Program-made: the position numbers and the translations under genes
In this document: positions 35,836 through 44,700 of the stretch, one piece after another
How the letters are laid out: every line of letters begins with the position of its first letter
Position numbering within the stretch: the stretch's first letter is position 1
Source of the DNA: SG8-30 sp963695085
GTDB taxonomy: Bacteria > Pseudomonadota > Gammaproteobacteria > Steroidobacterales > Steroidobacteraceae
DNA: 64,000 nucleotides
Assembly: GCA_963695085.1 (NCBI GenBank)
Contig: CAVOFV010000001.1
Span: 1-64,000 of the forward strand
Direction of reading: 5' to 3'
The notes under the pieces: generated by a model
Told to the model about the DNA's origin: nothing
Seen by the model: only the letters and a program-made list of their open reading frames with translations
The model's database searches: none

Positions 35836-36257
35836 CCGAGGGTCCGGCGCATTTTCCGGTGGGAGATGCCTGCCTCGTCGAACACGTCGCCCTCCGCCTT
35901 GAAGCCCAGCCTTTCGTAGAATGGCAGGGCATGGACCTGCGCATGCAGGTATACGTTGAGCAGGCCGCGATGCCAGGCCTCCTGCAGCAGCGTCCTCAGG
36001 ATGCGTGCCCCGAGGCCCTGTCCGCGGTATTCACTTAATACCGCGAGCCTGCCGATCTTACCCCCGGGGCTGAGCCGTCCCGTGCCAACTGGTTCACGGT
36101 TCCGCACGGCCAGCACATGTACGGACACCAGGTCCTCCGAATCCCACTCCTCGTCCTCGGAAACCTGCTGTTCGACGATGAACACCGCCCGGCGGACCTG
36201 CTGCAGCAGCGGCCGGTCCACGCCCCAGGTCGTGACGAAGACCTCGGTGTCGTCCAT
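35832..36257 (-). CDS. GNAT-family N-acetyltransferase
   Basis: 141 residues from ATG 36257, with GGGAGGG about 9 nt upstream. GNAT core: ATWGVDRPLL-like start (here VTTWGVDRPLLQQVRRAVFIVEQQVSEDEEWD), motif A acetyl-CoA loop RLAVLSEYRGQGLGARIL, and motif B HAQVHALPFYERLGFKAEGDVFDEAGI followed by HRKM. The FYERLGF and ending resemble the YjcF/ElaA group, whose substrates are mostly unknown. Co-translated with the following DUF protein. Lies 23 bp after purB. Confidence 0.88.
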   Translation of the reverse strand: MDDTEVFVTTWGVDRPLLQQVRRAVFIVEQQVSEDEEWDSEDLVSVHVLAVRNREPVGTGRLSPGGKIGRLAVLSEYRGQGLGARILRTLLQEAWHRGLLNVYLHAQVHALPFYERLGFKAEGDVFDEAGISHRKMRRTLG

Positions 36258-36280
36258 TGGCAGGACCCTCCCGGTCGTCC

Positions 36281-37648
36281 TCAGGCGTCGCGGGCCAGTC
36301 GTGCGGCCAGCCCGGTGTAATCCTGCGGCGTCAATCGCCCGAGTTGCGCCGCAGCGGCCGGCGGCAGGCCGAGCGCGCCGATGAACTCGCGCAATTCCGC
36401 CGCGCCGACCCGGCGCCCGCGCGTGAACGCCTTGAGGCGCTCGTAGGCATCCGGCATGCCGTACCGGCGCATGACAGTCTGGACCGCCTCGCCCAGCACC
36501 TCCCAGTTTGCATCCAGGTCTTCGGCCAGGCGCTGCGGTTCCGGCTCGATTCGATCGAGTCCACGCAACGTGGACTTGACTGCCAGCGTTGCATGGCCGC
36601 AGGCGACACCGATGTTGCGCAGTACGGTGGAGTCGCTCAGGTCGCGTTGCCAGCGCGAGACGGGCAACTTGGCGGCAAAGAAGCCGAGCAGCGCGTTGGC
36701 GAGCGACGCATTGCCTTCCGCGTTCTCGAAATCGATGGGATTGACCTTGTGCGGCATGGTCGAGGAACCCACTTCCTGGCCGAGCGGGCGCTGCCGGAAG
36801 TAGCCGATCGACACATAGCCCCACACGTCCCGGCACAGGTCGGTGACGACGGTCAGGTAGCGGGCGAGGGCGTGGCAGTACTCCGCGATCCAGTCGTGCG
36901 GCTCGATCTGCACCGTGTACGGGTTGTGCGCGAGCCCGATAGTCTCTACGAACCGCTGCGTGATCGCGGGCCAGTCCGCCTGCGGATACGCGATCAGGTG
37001 CGCGTTGTAATTGCCGACTGCGCCATTGCACTTGCCGAGAATCGGCACCGCGGCAAATCCTGCCGCCAGCCGCTCGAGCCGCACCAGGAAGTTGGCGACT
37101 TCCTTGCCCAGCGTCGTGGGGCTGGCGGGCTGGCCGTGCGTGCGCGACAGCATCGGCAACTCGGCAGTCGTGTGCGCGAGCGTGCGCAGCTGGCCGTGCA
37201 GGCGCGCCATCAATGGCAGCAGCACCTCGCGGCGGGCGTCATTCAGCATCATCGCGTAGCAGAGATTGTTGATGTCCTCCGACGTGCACGCGAAGTGAAC
37301 GAATTCAAGGTGCGCCGGCGCCGCGCCGGCCGCGGCCAGGCGCCCGCGCACGTAGTACTCCACGGCCTTGACATCGTGGTTGGTCCGCGACTCGAGCACC
37401 TTGACGGCCGGGGCGGCCTGCTCGCCAGGGTCGCGGGCCAGCCGCTCGAGCTCGATCGCGGCCGGACGCGCAAGATCCTTGAGCTCCGCAATCGCGGGTT
37501 CCGCGGCGAGATGCGCGAGCCACAGCGCCTCGACCCGGATGCGGTAATGAATCAGCGCGCTCTCGCTGAAAAGCGCGGCCAGTTCCGGTACCTGTGCGGC
37601 GTAGCGACCGTCGAGTGGTGACAGGGCGGACAGGCTGGGCTCGGTCAT
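36281..37648 (-). CDS. purB: Adenylosuccinate lyase
   Basis: Cleaves SAICAR and adenylosuccinate in purine synthesis. 455 residues. N terminus LSALSPLDGRYAAQVPEL is the class typical of E. coli PurB. The TSEDINNLCYAMMLNDAR and RTHGQPASPTTLGKEVANF blocks carry the catalytic His regions, and the signature loop is GSSTMPHKVNPIDFENAEGN. A TAAGAT hexamer at 37679-37684 may be its -10; GGGGAA lies 9 nt before the ATG. hflD, usually just upstream of purB in E. coli, is absent; GNAT and DUF genes follow instead. Confidence 0.96.
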   Translation of the reverse strand: MTEPSLSALSPLDGRYAAQVPELAALFSESALIHYRIRVEALWLAHLAAEPAIAELKDLARPAAIELERLARDPGEQAAPAVKVLESRTNHDVKAVEYYVRGRLAAAGAAPAHLEFVHFACTSEDINNLCYAMMLNDARREVLLPLMARLHGQLRTLAHTTAELPMLSRTHGQPASPTTLGKEVANFLVRLERLAAGFAAVPILGKCNGAVGNYNAHLIAYPQADWPAITQRFVETIGLAHNPYTVQIEPHDWIAEYCHALARYLTVVTDLCRDVWGYVSIGYFRQRPLGQEVGSSTMPHKVNPIDFENAEGNASLANALLGFFAAKLPVSRWQRDLSDSTVLRNIGVACGHATLAVKSTLRGLDRIEPEPQRLAEDLDANWEVLGEAVQTVMRRYGMPDAYERLKAFTRGRRVGAAELREFIGALGLPPAAAAQLGRLTPQDYTGLAARLARDA

Positions 37649-37872
37649 CAGTGCGTTTCCCCGGTGCTAGACTTGGGGATCTTAGCGCAATGCGCGTCCG
37701 GACCCGGTGCGCCGCAGGGGCCGGCCAGCGCCGTCGCCGGGCAGGTCCGATACATGGTGTTGATTCTGGATACACATGACGCACAGCGCGGGTCCAGCCC
37801 CGTACACAGGATCATCGCGCCAGACCGCTCGCCCGGAAGCCCCGTTTGTTCGGTCGTGCAGGTTGGCCGGCG

Positions 37873-38532
37873 ATGACCGGCCGCAGCCCCGCGGAATTGA
37901 ATGGCCTGGCGCCGCAAGACCTGGTCGGTCTCATGCGCCGCAACCTGGCGGTGGCGCGCACGGCGCCCGAGGAGTTGCGGATCGGTCCGTTCTCATCGGT
38001 CATCGGTGCGCGGATCCGTCACCTGTTTCCTGCGTCGCTGCGCCCGGCGGCGGTTCTGGTGCCCGTCGTCGACCGTCCGCAGGGACCGACGGTCCTGTTG
38101 ACCTACCGGGCACCGGACCTCAAGCATCATGGCGGCCAGATCTCATTCCCCGGCGGCGGGCTGGAGCCCTGTGACCACGACCCGGAAGCCTGCGCCCTGC
38201 GCGAGACGGAGGAGGAGATCGGACTCGGCCGCGGGTTTGTGGAAATCCTCGGGCGCCTGCCGGATCACCTTGTCATCACGGGCTACCAGGTGACGCCGGT
38301 GGTGGGGCTCGTGCGGCCGGGGTTCGAGCTGCGGCTCGACCAGACCGAAGTGACCGACACTTTCGAGGCACCGCTGCTTCACCTGTTCGACATCCGCACG
38401 CACACGCGGGTGTTGCGGCGGTTCGGACAGTTCGAACTCGAGGCCTTCGACCTGCCCTGGCGCGACCACAATATCTGGGGCGCCACGGCAGGCATGCTGC
38501 TGACCTTGCGCGAAATTCTGCTGGAGGGCTGA
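37873..38532 (+). CDS. nudL: CoA pyrophosphatase, Nudix family (NudL-like)
   Basis: Hydrolyses CoA and its oxidised or acyl forms to 4'-phosphopantetheine and 3',5'-ADP in the family. 219 residues from ATG 37873; an upstream in-frame TTG is less likely. The UPF0035 motif GGQISFPGGGLEP precedes and merges with the Nudix box (DPEACALRETEEEIGL), a combination specific to CoA-type Nudix enzymes. PAAVLVPVV and YQVTPVVGLV are further matches. Four bp before mazG, another nucleotide-pool enzyme. Confidence 0.9.
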   Translation: MTGRSPAELNGLAPQDLVGLMRRNLAVARTAPEELRIGPFSSVIGARIRHLFPASLRPAAVLVPVVDRPQGPTVLLTYRAPDLKHHGGQISFPGGGLEPCDHDPEACALRETEEEIGLGRGFVEILGRLPDHLVITGYQVTPVVGLVRPGFELRLDQTEVTDTFEAPLLHLFDIRTHTRVLRRFGQFELEAFDLPWRDHNIWGATAGMLLTLREILLEG

Positions 38533-38535
38533 GCG

Positions 38536-39324
38536 GTGTCCGTTGCCCGTCTCATCGAGATCATGGCCGCGCTGCGCGACCCCGGCAGTGGCTGTCCGTG
38601 GGACCTCGAACAGGACTTTCGCTCGGTGGCGCCCTACACGCTCGAGGAGGCCTACGAAGTCGCCGACGCCATCGAGCGGGACGATCTCGCGGGCCTGCAG
38701 GATGAACTTGGCGACCTGCTGCTGCAGGTCGTGTTCCACGCGCGCATGGCCAGCGAACAGGGCGCATTCGATTTTGACGACGTCGTGGCCGGCATCTGTG
38801 ACAAGCTCGTGCGCCGCCACCCGCACGTGTTCGGTGGTGAGCCGATTGCCAGCGCCGAGGCGCAGACGGTCGTCTGGGAAGACCACAAGGCCCGCGAGCG
38901 CGCAGGGCGGGGCGGATCAGCCGGGCTGCTGGATGACGTCCCGATGGCACTGCCCGCGCTGACCCGGGCCTCCAAGCTCGGCAAGCGCGCGGCCCGCGCC
39001 GGTTTCGACTGGCCAGACGCGGCAGGCGCGCGGCGCAAGCTGGACGAGGAACTCGCCGAACTCGACGAGGAGGTCCATGGCGGCCGGGAGCCGGAGGCGC
39101 TCGAGGCGGAGCTCGGGGACCTGCTGCTGGCTGCCGTCAACTACGCGCGGCACCTGGGCGTCGATGCCGAGACAGCGCTGCGTCGCAGCAATGCGCGTTT
39201 TGTGCGACGCTTCCTGCACGTCGAACGCCGGCTGGCGGAATCGGGCCTGACCGGACAGGCCGCCGGGCCGGACCGGCTCGACGCCTGGTGGGAAGAGGCG
39301 AAGCGCCTCGAGGAGGAACCGTGA
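38536..39324 (+). CDS. mazG: Nucleoside triphosphate pyrophosphohydrolase MazG
   Basis: Two-domain MazG that hydrolyses NTPs to NMP and PPi, acting in pool sanitation and ppGpp balance. 262 residues from GTG 38536. N-terminal domain: GCPWDLEQDF, then the EExxE/ExxD metal helices (LEEAYEVADAIE, QDELGDLLLQVVFHARMA). C-terminal domain repeats the pattern in KLDEELAELDEEVHGG and EAELGDLLLAAVNYAR. The fixed linker RRHPHVFGG and W-E-DHKARER are conserved. No mazEF genes are adjacent. Confidence 0.94.
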   Translation: MSVARLIEIMAALRDPGSGCPWDLEQDFRSVAPYTLEEAYEVADAIERDDLAGLQDELGDLLLQVVFHARMASEQGAFDFDDVVAGICDKLVRRHPHVFGGEPIASAEAQTVVWEDHKARERAGRGGSAGLLDDVPMALPALTRASKLGKRAARAGFDWPDAAGARRKLDEELAELDEEVHGGREPEALEAELGDLLLAAVNYARHLGVDAETALRRSNARFVRRFLHVERRLAESGLTGQAAGPDRLDAWWEEAKRLEEEP

Positions 39325-39368
39325 AGCGTTCAGGGCCGGTTCATCGCGCTTTGCACTACAATCCCCCC

Positions 39369-39671
39369 ATGAAGCCGCAAATCGCGATCCTGTTTCTCGC
39401 CAGCGGACTGGTTTGCGCCCCTGCCCTGGGGTTGGCGGCGGGCTCGATCCGGGCCGGGCAGGGCCAGTCATTGTCTTCGATCGTGGCCTACGCCGAGGGC
39501 CTGAGCCTGGACGAGGCAGTTGCCAAGGCCGAGAAGAGATTCAACGCACGCGTCGTTCGCGCCGAGGAAAAGCGCAGCGGCGACCGGCGCATCTACCAGA
39601 TACGATTGCTCAGCGGCGACGGCCGGGTCTTCGACGTCACGGTGGACGCGGAGTCCGGGCTCATCGAGTAG
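39369..39671 (+). CDS. Small secreted PepSY-domain protein upstream of PhoPQ
   Basis: 100 residues from ATG 39369. Signal peptide MKPQIAILFLASGLVCAPALGLAAG, then a single PepSY domain (LSLDEAVAKAEKRFNARVVRAEEKR to YQIRLLSGDGRVFDVTVDAESGLIE). PepSY proteins can bind metal or inhibit proteases, and genes of this type often precede phoP/phoQ in xanthomonads, suggesting a periplasmic input for PhoQ. TACAAT ends 6 nt before the ATG and no Shine-Dalgarno site is present, so the mRNA may be leaderless. Six bp before phoP. Confidence 0.88.
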   Translation: MKPQIAILFLASGLVCAPALGLAAGSIRAGQGQSLSSIVAYAEGLSLDEAVAKAEKRFNARVVRAEEKRSGDRRIYQIRLLSGDGRVFDVTVDAESGLIE

Positions 39672-39677
39672 CGGGCC

Positions 39678-40349
39678 GTGAGGGTTCTCGTCATCGAGGA
39701 CGAGCCGGTCCTGCTCGAGAATCTCGTGACGAGGTTGCGGGCATCCGGGTTCGTCGTAGATGCGGCGGCCGACGGCGTCGAAGGCGAGTACATGGGCAAC
39801 GAGTTCCCGGTCGATGTCGCGATCGTCGATCTCGGTTTGCCGGGCAAGCCCGGGCTCGACGTCATCCGCGCGTGGCGCCAGGCCGGCCGCCCGTTTCCCA
39901 TCCTGATTCTCACTGCCCGCGACCGCTGGCAGGAGAAGGTCGAGGCCCTGCAGGCCGGCGCCGATGACTACGTCACCAAGCCCTTCCAGTTCGAGGAAAT
40001 CAGCGCGCGCCTGCAGGCGCTGCTGCGCCGCTCCGGTGGCTGGTCGCAGCCGGTGCTGCGTTCCGGCAAGGTCGAACTCGACCCGCGCAGCCAGCAGGTC
40101 AGCGTCAACGGCAGCGCGGTCGAGCTGACGGCCTTCGAGTACCGGCTGCTCGAGTACCTGATGCTGCACGCCGGGCAGGTCGTCTCGAAGGCCGAGCTCA
40201 CGGACAAGTTGTATGAGCAGGATTTTGAACGCGACAGCAACGTGATCGAGGTATTCGTCGGCAGGCTGCGCAAGAAGCTGGACCCGGAAGGCTTGGTGCA
40301 GCCGATCGAGACGCTGCGCGGCCGGGGCTATCGCCTGGCCCGCGACTAG
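39678..40349 (+). CDS. phoP: OmpR-family response regulator, PhoP-like
   Basis: 223 residues from GTG 39678. Receiver domain with acidic pocket EDE (residues 7-9), phospho-acceptor D51 in AIVDLGLPG, Thr in LTARD and Lys in VTKPFQ. The winged-helix DNA-binding domain runs from about residue 128 (VELTAFEYRLLEYLMLHAGQVVSKAELTDKLY, VIEVFVGRLRKKL, ETLRGRGYRL). It is paired with the downstream kinase (2-bp gap) and the PepSY gene upstream. PhoP identity rests on similarity and context; QseB/other OmpR names are possible. Confidence 0.9.
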   Translation: MRVLVIEDEPVLLENLVTRLRASGFVVDAAADGVEGEYMGNEFPVDVAIVDLGLPGKPGLDVIRAWRQAGRPFPILILTARDRWQEKVEALQAGADDYVTKPFQFEEISARLQALLRRSGGWSQPVLRSGKVELDPRSQQVSVNGSAVELTAFEYRLLEYLMLHAGQVVSKAELTDKLYEQDFERDSNVIEVFVGRLRKKLDPEGLVQPIETLRGRGYRLARD

Positions 40350-40351
40350 AC

Positions 40352-41716
40352 GTGCCGGCGCAGGCCCCGTCGCTGGTCTACAGGCTGGTCGTCGGGCTGG
40401 TCGCCGCCAGCGTGGTCCTGTCCGGCGCCACGGCGGCCGCGCTCGACGCCCTGATCCGGAGCCGCGCAATCGAGGCACGTCACGAGGTGCTGGTCGCCCA
40501 GGTCATCGCACTGATCGCGACGGCCGAGCTCGAGGCCCCCGACGAACTGCGGCCCACGACCATGGCCGAGGCACGCCTGTCCACACCGGGCTCGGGCCTG
40601 TTTGCCGAGATTCGGGCGGCCGGCGGCAGCGTCATCTGGCGCTCGCCGTCCACGGTTGGCAGCGGTCTTGAGCTGGCTGCCCGGCCGTTGCCGGGTGGGC
40701 GGGCATTCGAGCAGGTGCGGCTGCCCGACGGCACCCGCGTGCTCGGCCTGTCGCTGGGCGTGAGCTGGGAAACCGGTTCCGGCCCGGCCGGCATTTTCTA
40801 CATCAGCGCGGCGGAAAGCCTCGAGCCCCATTACGACGATCTGGCGAGGGTGCGGCTGTGGCTGCTGGCGGGCGCCGTCCTGCTGATGACCGCGCTGGCC
40901 CTGGGACTCACATTCGGCCTGCGCGTCGGCCTGCGCCCGCTGCGCCGGCTGGAACATGAAATCGCGGAAGTCGAGGCCGGCCAGCGGGACGTGCTGGGCG
41001 GCGGCTGGCCGCGCGAACTGGTCGGCGTCACCGGCAACCTGAATGCACTGCTCGACGGCGAGCGCGCCAGATCGACCCGCTACCGGACGACATTGGGCAA
41101 CCTCGCGCACAGCCTGAAGACGCCGCTCGCTGCGCTGAAAACCATCGTTGCGGGTTCGGAGGGGGAGGTGCACGCCGCCTTCGATCCGCAGCTGGAACGC
41201 ATGCGCGACATCGTCGATCACCAGCTGCGCCGCGCCGTGCTGGGCGGCGCCGGCTCGACCGTCGCTTCGGTCGCGATCGGCCCACCGCTCGCGGAGCTGG
41301 GCGGGGCGTTGCGCAAGGTCTATGCGGAAAAGGCGATCGATTTCGAACTGGACGTGCCGGCCGGTCTCGCCTACCCGATGGACCCGGGCGACCTCATGGA
41401 GCTGGCTGGCAACCTGCTGGACAACGCCTTCAAGTATGGCCGCCGCCAGGTGCGCCTGGCGGCGCGGCCGGCCGACCGCGTCGACTGGCGGCGGGCTGGC
41501 CTGTCGCTCGTCATCGACGACGATGGTCCAGGCATCCCCGAGGCCGATCGCGACCGCGTGCTGCAGCGCGGCGTGCGCGTCGATGAATCGGTGGCCGGCC
41601 AGGGCATTGGCCTGGCGGCAGCGCGCGACGTCGCGGCAGCCTATGGCGGCACCTTGCGGGTGGCCGATTCGCCGCTCGGCGGTGCCAGGCTGAGCGTGGA
41701 CCTGCCGGGACGCTGA
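40352..41716 (+). CDS. phoQ: Sensor histidine kinase, PhoQ-like
   Basis: 454 residues from GTG 40352. Two transmembrane helices (about 10-32 and 168-192) flank a periplasmic sensor domain of about 135 residues. A HAMP-like segment (RPLRRLEHEIAEVEAG) leads to the phospho-acceptor H253 in NLAHSLKTPLAALK, a spelling typical of PhoQ kinases. The HATPase domain has N box LLDNAFKYG, G1 DDDGPGIP and G2 GQGIGLAAARDVA. Forms a two-component pair with phoP; Mg2+/peptide sensing is inferred from family, not visible here. Confidence 0.9.
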   Translation: MPAQAPSLVYRLVVGLVAASVVLSGATAAALDALIRSRAIEARHEVLVAQVIALIATAELEAPDELRPTTMAEARLSTPGSGLFAEIRAAGGSVIWRSPSTVGSGLELAARPLPGGRAFEQVRLPDGTRVLGLSLGVSWETGSGPAGIFYISAAESLEPHYDDLARVRLWLLAGAVLLMTALALGLTFGLRVGLRPLRRLEHEIAEVEAGQRDVLGGGWPRELVGVTGNLNALLDGERARSTRYRTTLGNLAHSLKTPLAALKTIVAGSEGEVHAAFDPQLERMRDIVDHQLRRAVLGGAGSTVASVAIGPPLAELGGALRKVYAEKAIDFELDVPAGLAYPMDPGDLMELAGNLLDNAFKYGRRQVRLAARPADRVDWRRAGLSLVIDDDGPGIPEADRDRVLQRGVRVDESVAGQGIGLAAARDVAAAYGGTLRVADSPLGGARLSVDLPGR

Positions 41717-41721
41717 GCGGC

Positions 41722-44700
41722 ATGCCGCGCATGCCCCCGGACACGGTCGACCTGGACCAACTGCTGCTGACCGACCGTGCGCGCTTGCAGGTCCTGCAGG
41801 CACGCATCGAGGCGCGCGAAGCGCGCGGCGCACCGGCGACGCGCGAGCGGGACCGCTGGCGCGGGCAGCTGGCCGAGGCCCGCGCGCGTTTCGAGCGGCG
41901 CCTTGCGTCGGTGCCGGACGTTTCCTACCCGCCGGAATTGCCGGTTTCCAGACGCATCGCCGAGATCCGCGACGCGATCATGCATCACCAGGTGGTCGTC
42001 GTTTGCGGCGAGACCGGATCCGGCAAGACGACCCAGTTGCCGAAGGCGTGCCTCCAGGCTGGCCGCGGCCTGACGGGACTCATCGGGCACACGCAACCGC
42101 GCCGCATCGCGGCGCGGAGTGTCGCCACGCGGCTCGCCTGCGAACTGTCCGTGCCGCTCGGCGGAGCCGTCGCCTTCAAGGTGCGCTTCGCCGAGAGCGG
42201 GTCCGAGCACAGCCTGGTCCGAGTCATGACCGACGGCATCGTGCTGGCGGAAGTGCGCAGCGACCCGGACCTGCTGCGCTACGACACACTGATCATCGAC
42301 GAGGCGCACGAGCGCAGTCTGAACATCGACTTCCTGCTCGGCTACCTGCGGCGCCTGCTGCCGCGCCGGCCGGACCTGCGCGTGGTCGTGACATCCGCGA
42401 CCATCGACCCCGACAGCTACTCGAAGTTCTTCGGTGGCGCGCCGGTCATCGAAGTCTCGGGCCGCGGCTGGCCGATCGAAACCGTCTATCGTCCGCTCGG
42501 CGCCGACGAAGATGACGACCTCGACCCGGGACTGGTGCCGGGCATCGTCGAGGCGGTCGGCGAACTGCGCGGCCGTGGCGACATGCTGGTGTTCCTGCCG
42601 GGCGAACGTGAAATCCGCGAGGCCGGCGAGGCGCTGGCGCGGGCGTGGGGAGAGGCGCTGGATATCCTGCCGCTGTTCTCGCGGTTGAGCTGGCCGGAGC
42701 AGCAGCGCGTCTTCGAGCCGGGCCCGCGCCAGCGGGTCGTGCTGGCCACCAATGTCGCGGAGACCTCGATCACCGTCCCGGGCATACGCGCGGTCGTCGA
42801 TTCGGGACTGGCCCGGATCGGGCGCTACAGCCCGCGCAGCAAGGTCCTGCGATTGCCCGTCGAGCCCGTGTCGCAGGCGAGCGCGGACCAGCGCCAGGGC
42901 CGCTGTGGCCGGGTCGGACCCGGGCTGTGCGTGCGGCTCTATTCCGAACAAGAGTACGCCGCGCGCGAGCGCTTCACGCAGCCGGAGATCCTGCGCACCA
43001 ACCTGGCGAGCGTCATCCTGCAAATGGAGGTGCTGGGCCTCGGCGCGGTCGACGAATTCCCGTTTCCGGATCCGCCGGACACCCGTCTGATCAACGACGG
43101 CTACCGGCTGCTGCAGGAACTGGAGGCCGTCGACGGCGAGCGCAGGGTGACGGCGCTCGGCGAGCAACTGGCGCGACTGCCGGTGGATCCGCAGTTTGCG
43201 CGCATGCTGGCCGGGGCGCAGCGCTGCAATGCGTTGAACGAGGTTCTCACCCTGATCGCAGTACTCAGCATCCGCGATCCCCGCGAACGTCCTGCGCAGC
43301 AGCGGGCCGCCGCGGACGAACGCCATGCGGCGTTCGCTGATGCACGCTCGGATTTCTCGTCGCTGCTCAACCTGTGGCAAGCGTGGCAGGAGGTGAAGGC
43401 CGGGCGTTCCGGCTCACAAGCACGCCGCTGGTGCCGCGAGAATTTCCTGTCCGCCTCCCGCATGCGCGAATGGGAGCAGCTGCGCTCCGAGCTCGAGAGC
43501 ATCGTCGGCGAACTCGGCTGGAAGACGGGCCTCGCGCCGGCCGGCTACGAGGCCGTGCATCGAGCGTTGTTGCCCGGACTGCTCGGCAACGTGGGCGAAA
43601 AGACCGAGAAGGGCGATTACCTTGGAGCGCGGGGCATGCACTTCGCCGTTGCAGCGGACTCGGGCCTGCGAGCTCGCGCGCCCAAGTGGGTGATGGCGGC
43701 GACACTGGTCGAAACGCGCCGGGTCTACGCCCGAACCGTCGCGGCAGTGCAGCCAGCGTGGATCGAGACGGCGGCGCATCACCTGGTACGGCGCAGCTAC
43801 AGCGAGCCCGAGTGGCTGCCGGACCGCGGCCAGGTCGTGGCGCGCGAGACGGTCTCGCTGTACGGATTGACCCTGGTGGCCGGCCGCCGTGCCAGTTTTG
43901 GCAGCATCGACCCCGCGGCGGCCCGCTTGATCTTCGTGCGCGAGGCGCTGGTCCACGGCCGGTCCCGGCTGCGTGAGCCGTTCCTGCAGCACAACGATCG
44001 GGTTCGCGCGGCACTGGAGCAGCGCGAGGCCCGCCTGCGCAGGCGCGGGGTCGTCGTCGACGAGGAGCGGATCACCGCTTTCTACCTGCAGCACATCCCG
44101 TTACGCGTGAACACCGTGGCGGCCCTGCAGGCGTGGCTGCGCCGGTCGGCGCCTCGTGCGGACGCCACGCTGAGATTCACCGAGCGGGACGTCGTGCCAC
44201 CCGATGCCCCGCAGGTCGACGCGCGCGAGTGGCCCGACACGCTGCGGATCGGCGCCGTGGAACTGCCGCTCAGCTACCGATTCGAACCGGGCGCGGACCA
44301 CGACGGCGCAACACTGGCGGTCCCGCTCGCCGCGCTGGGACAGCTGGAAGTAGGTGAGCTGGAGTGGGGCATCCCGGCCTGGCGGCATGAGTTGCTGACC
44401 GCGCTGGTGCGTGGTTTGCCCAAAGCAGTGCGCCGGTTGCTGGTTCCCGCTCCCGACGTCGCCGCGCGCTGCCTGGGGGCCCTCGACAAGGTGCCGCACG
44501 GGTCCTTCCATGCAGCCGCCGCCGCGGCCCTGACGCGCGAGGCCGGCGTGCCGATCGGGGTGGACGAGCTGCGCGCCATCGAGGTCGATCGGCACCTCAG
44601 GCTCAATCTGCGGGTCACGGACGAAACGGACGAGGTCGTGGGCCAGGGACGCGACCTCGAGGCGTTGCGGCGCGAATTGCGACCGGCGCAGCAGCGGTCG

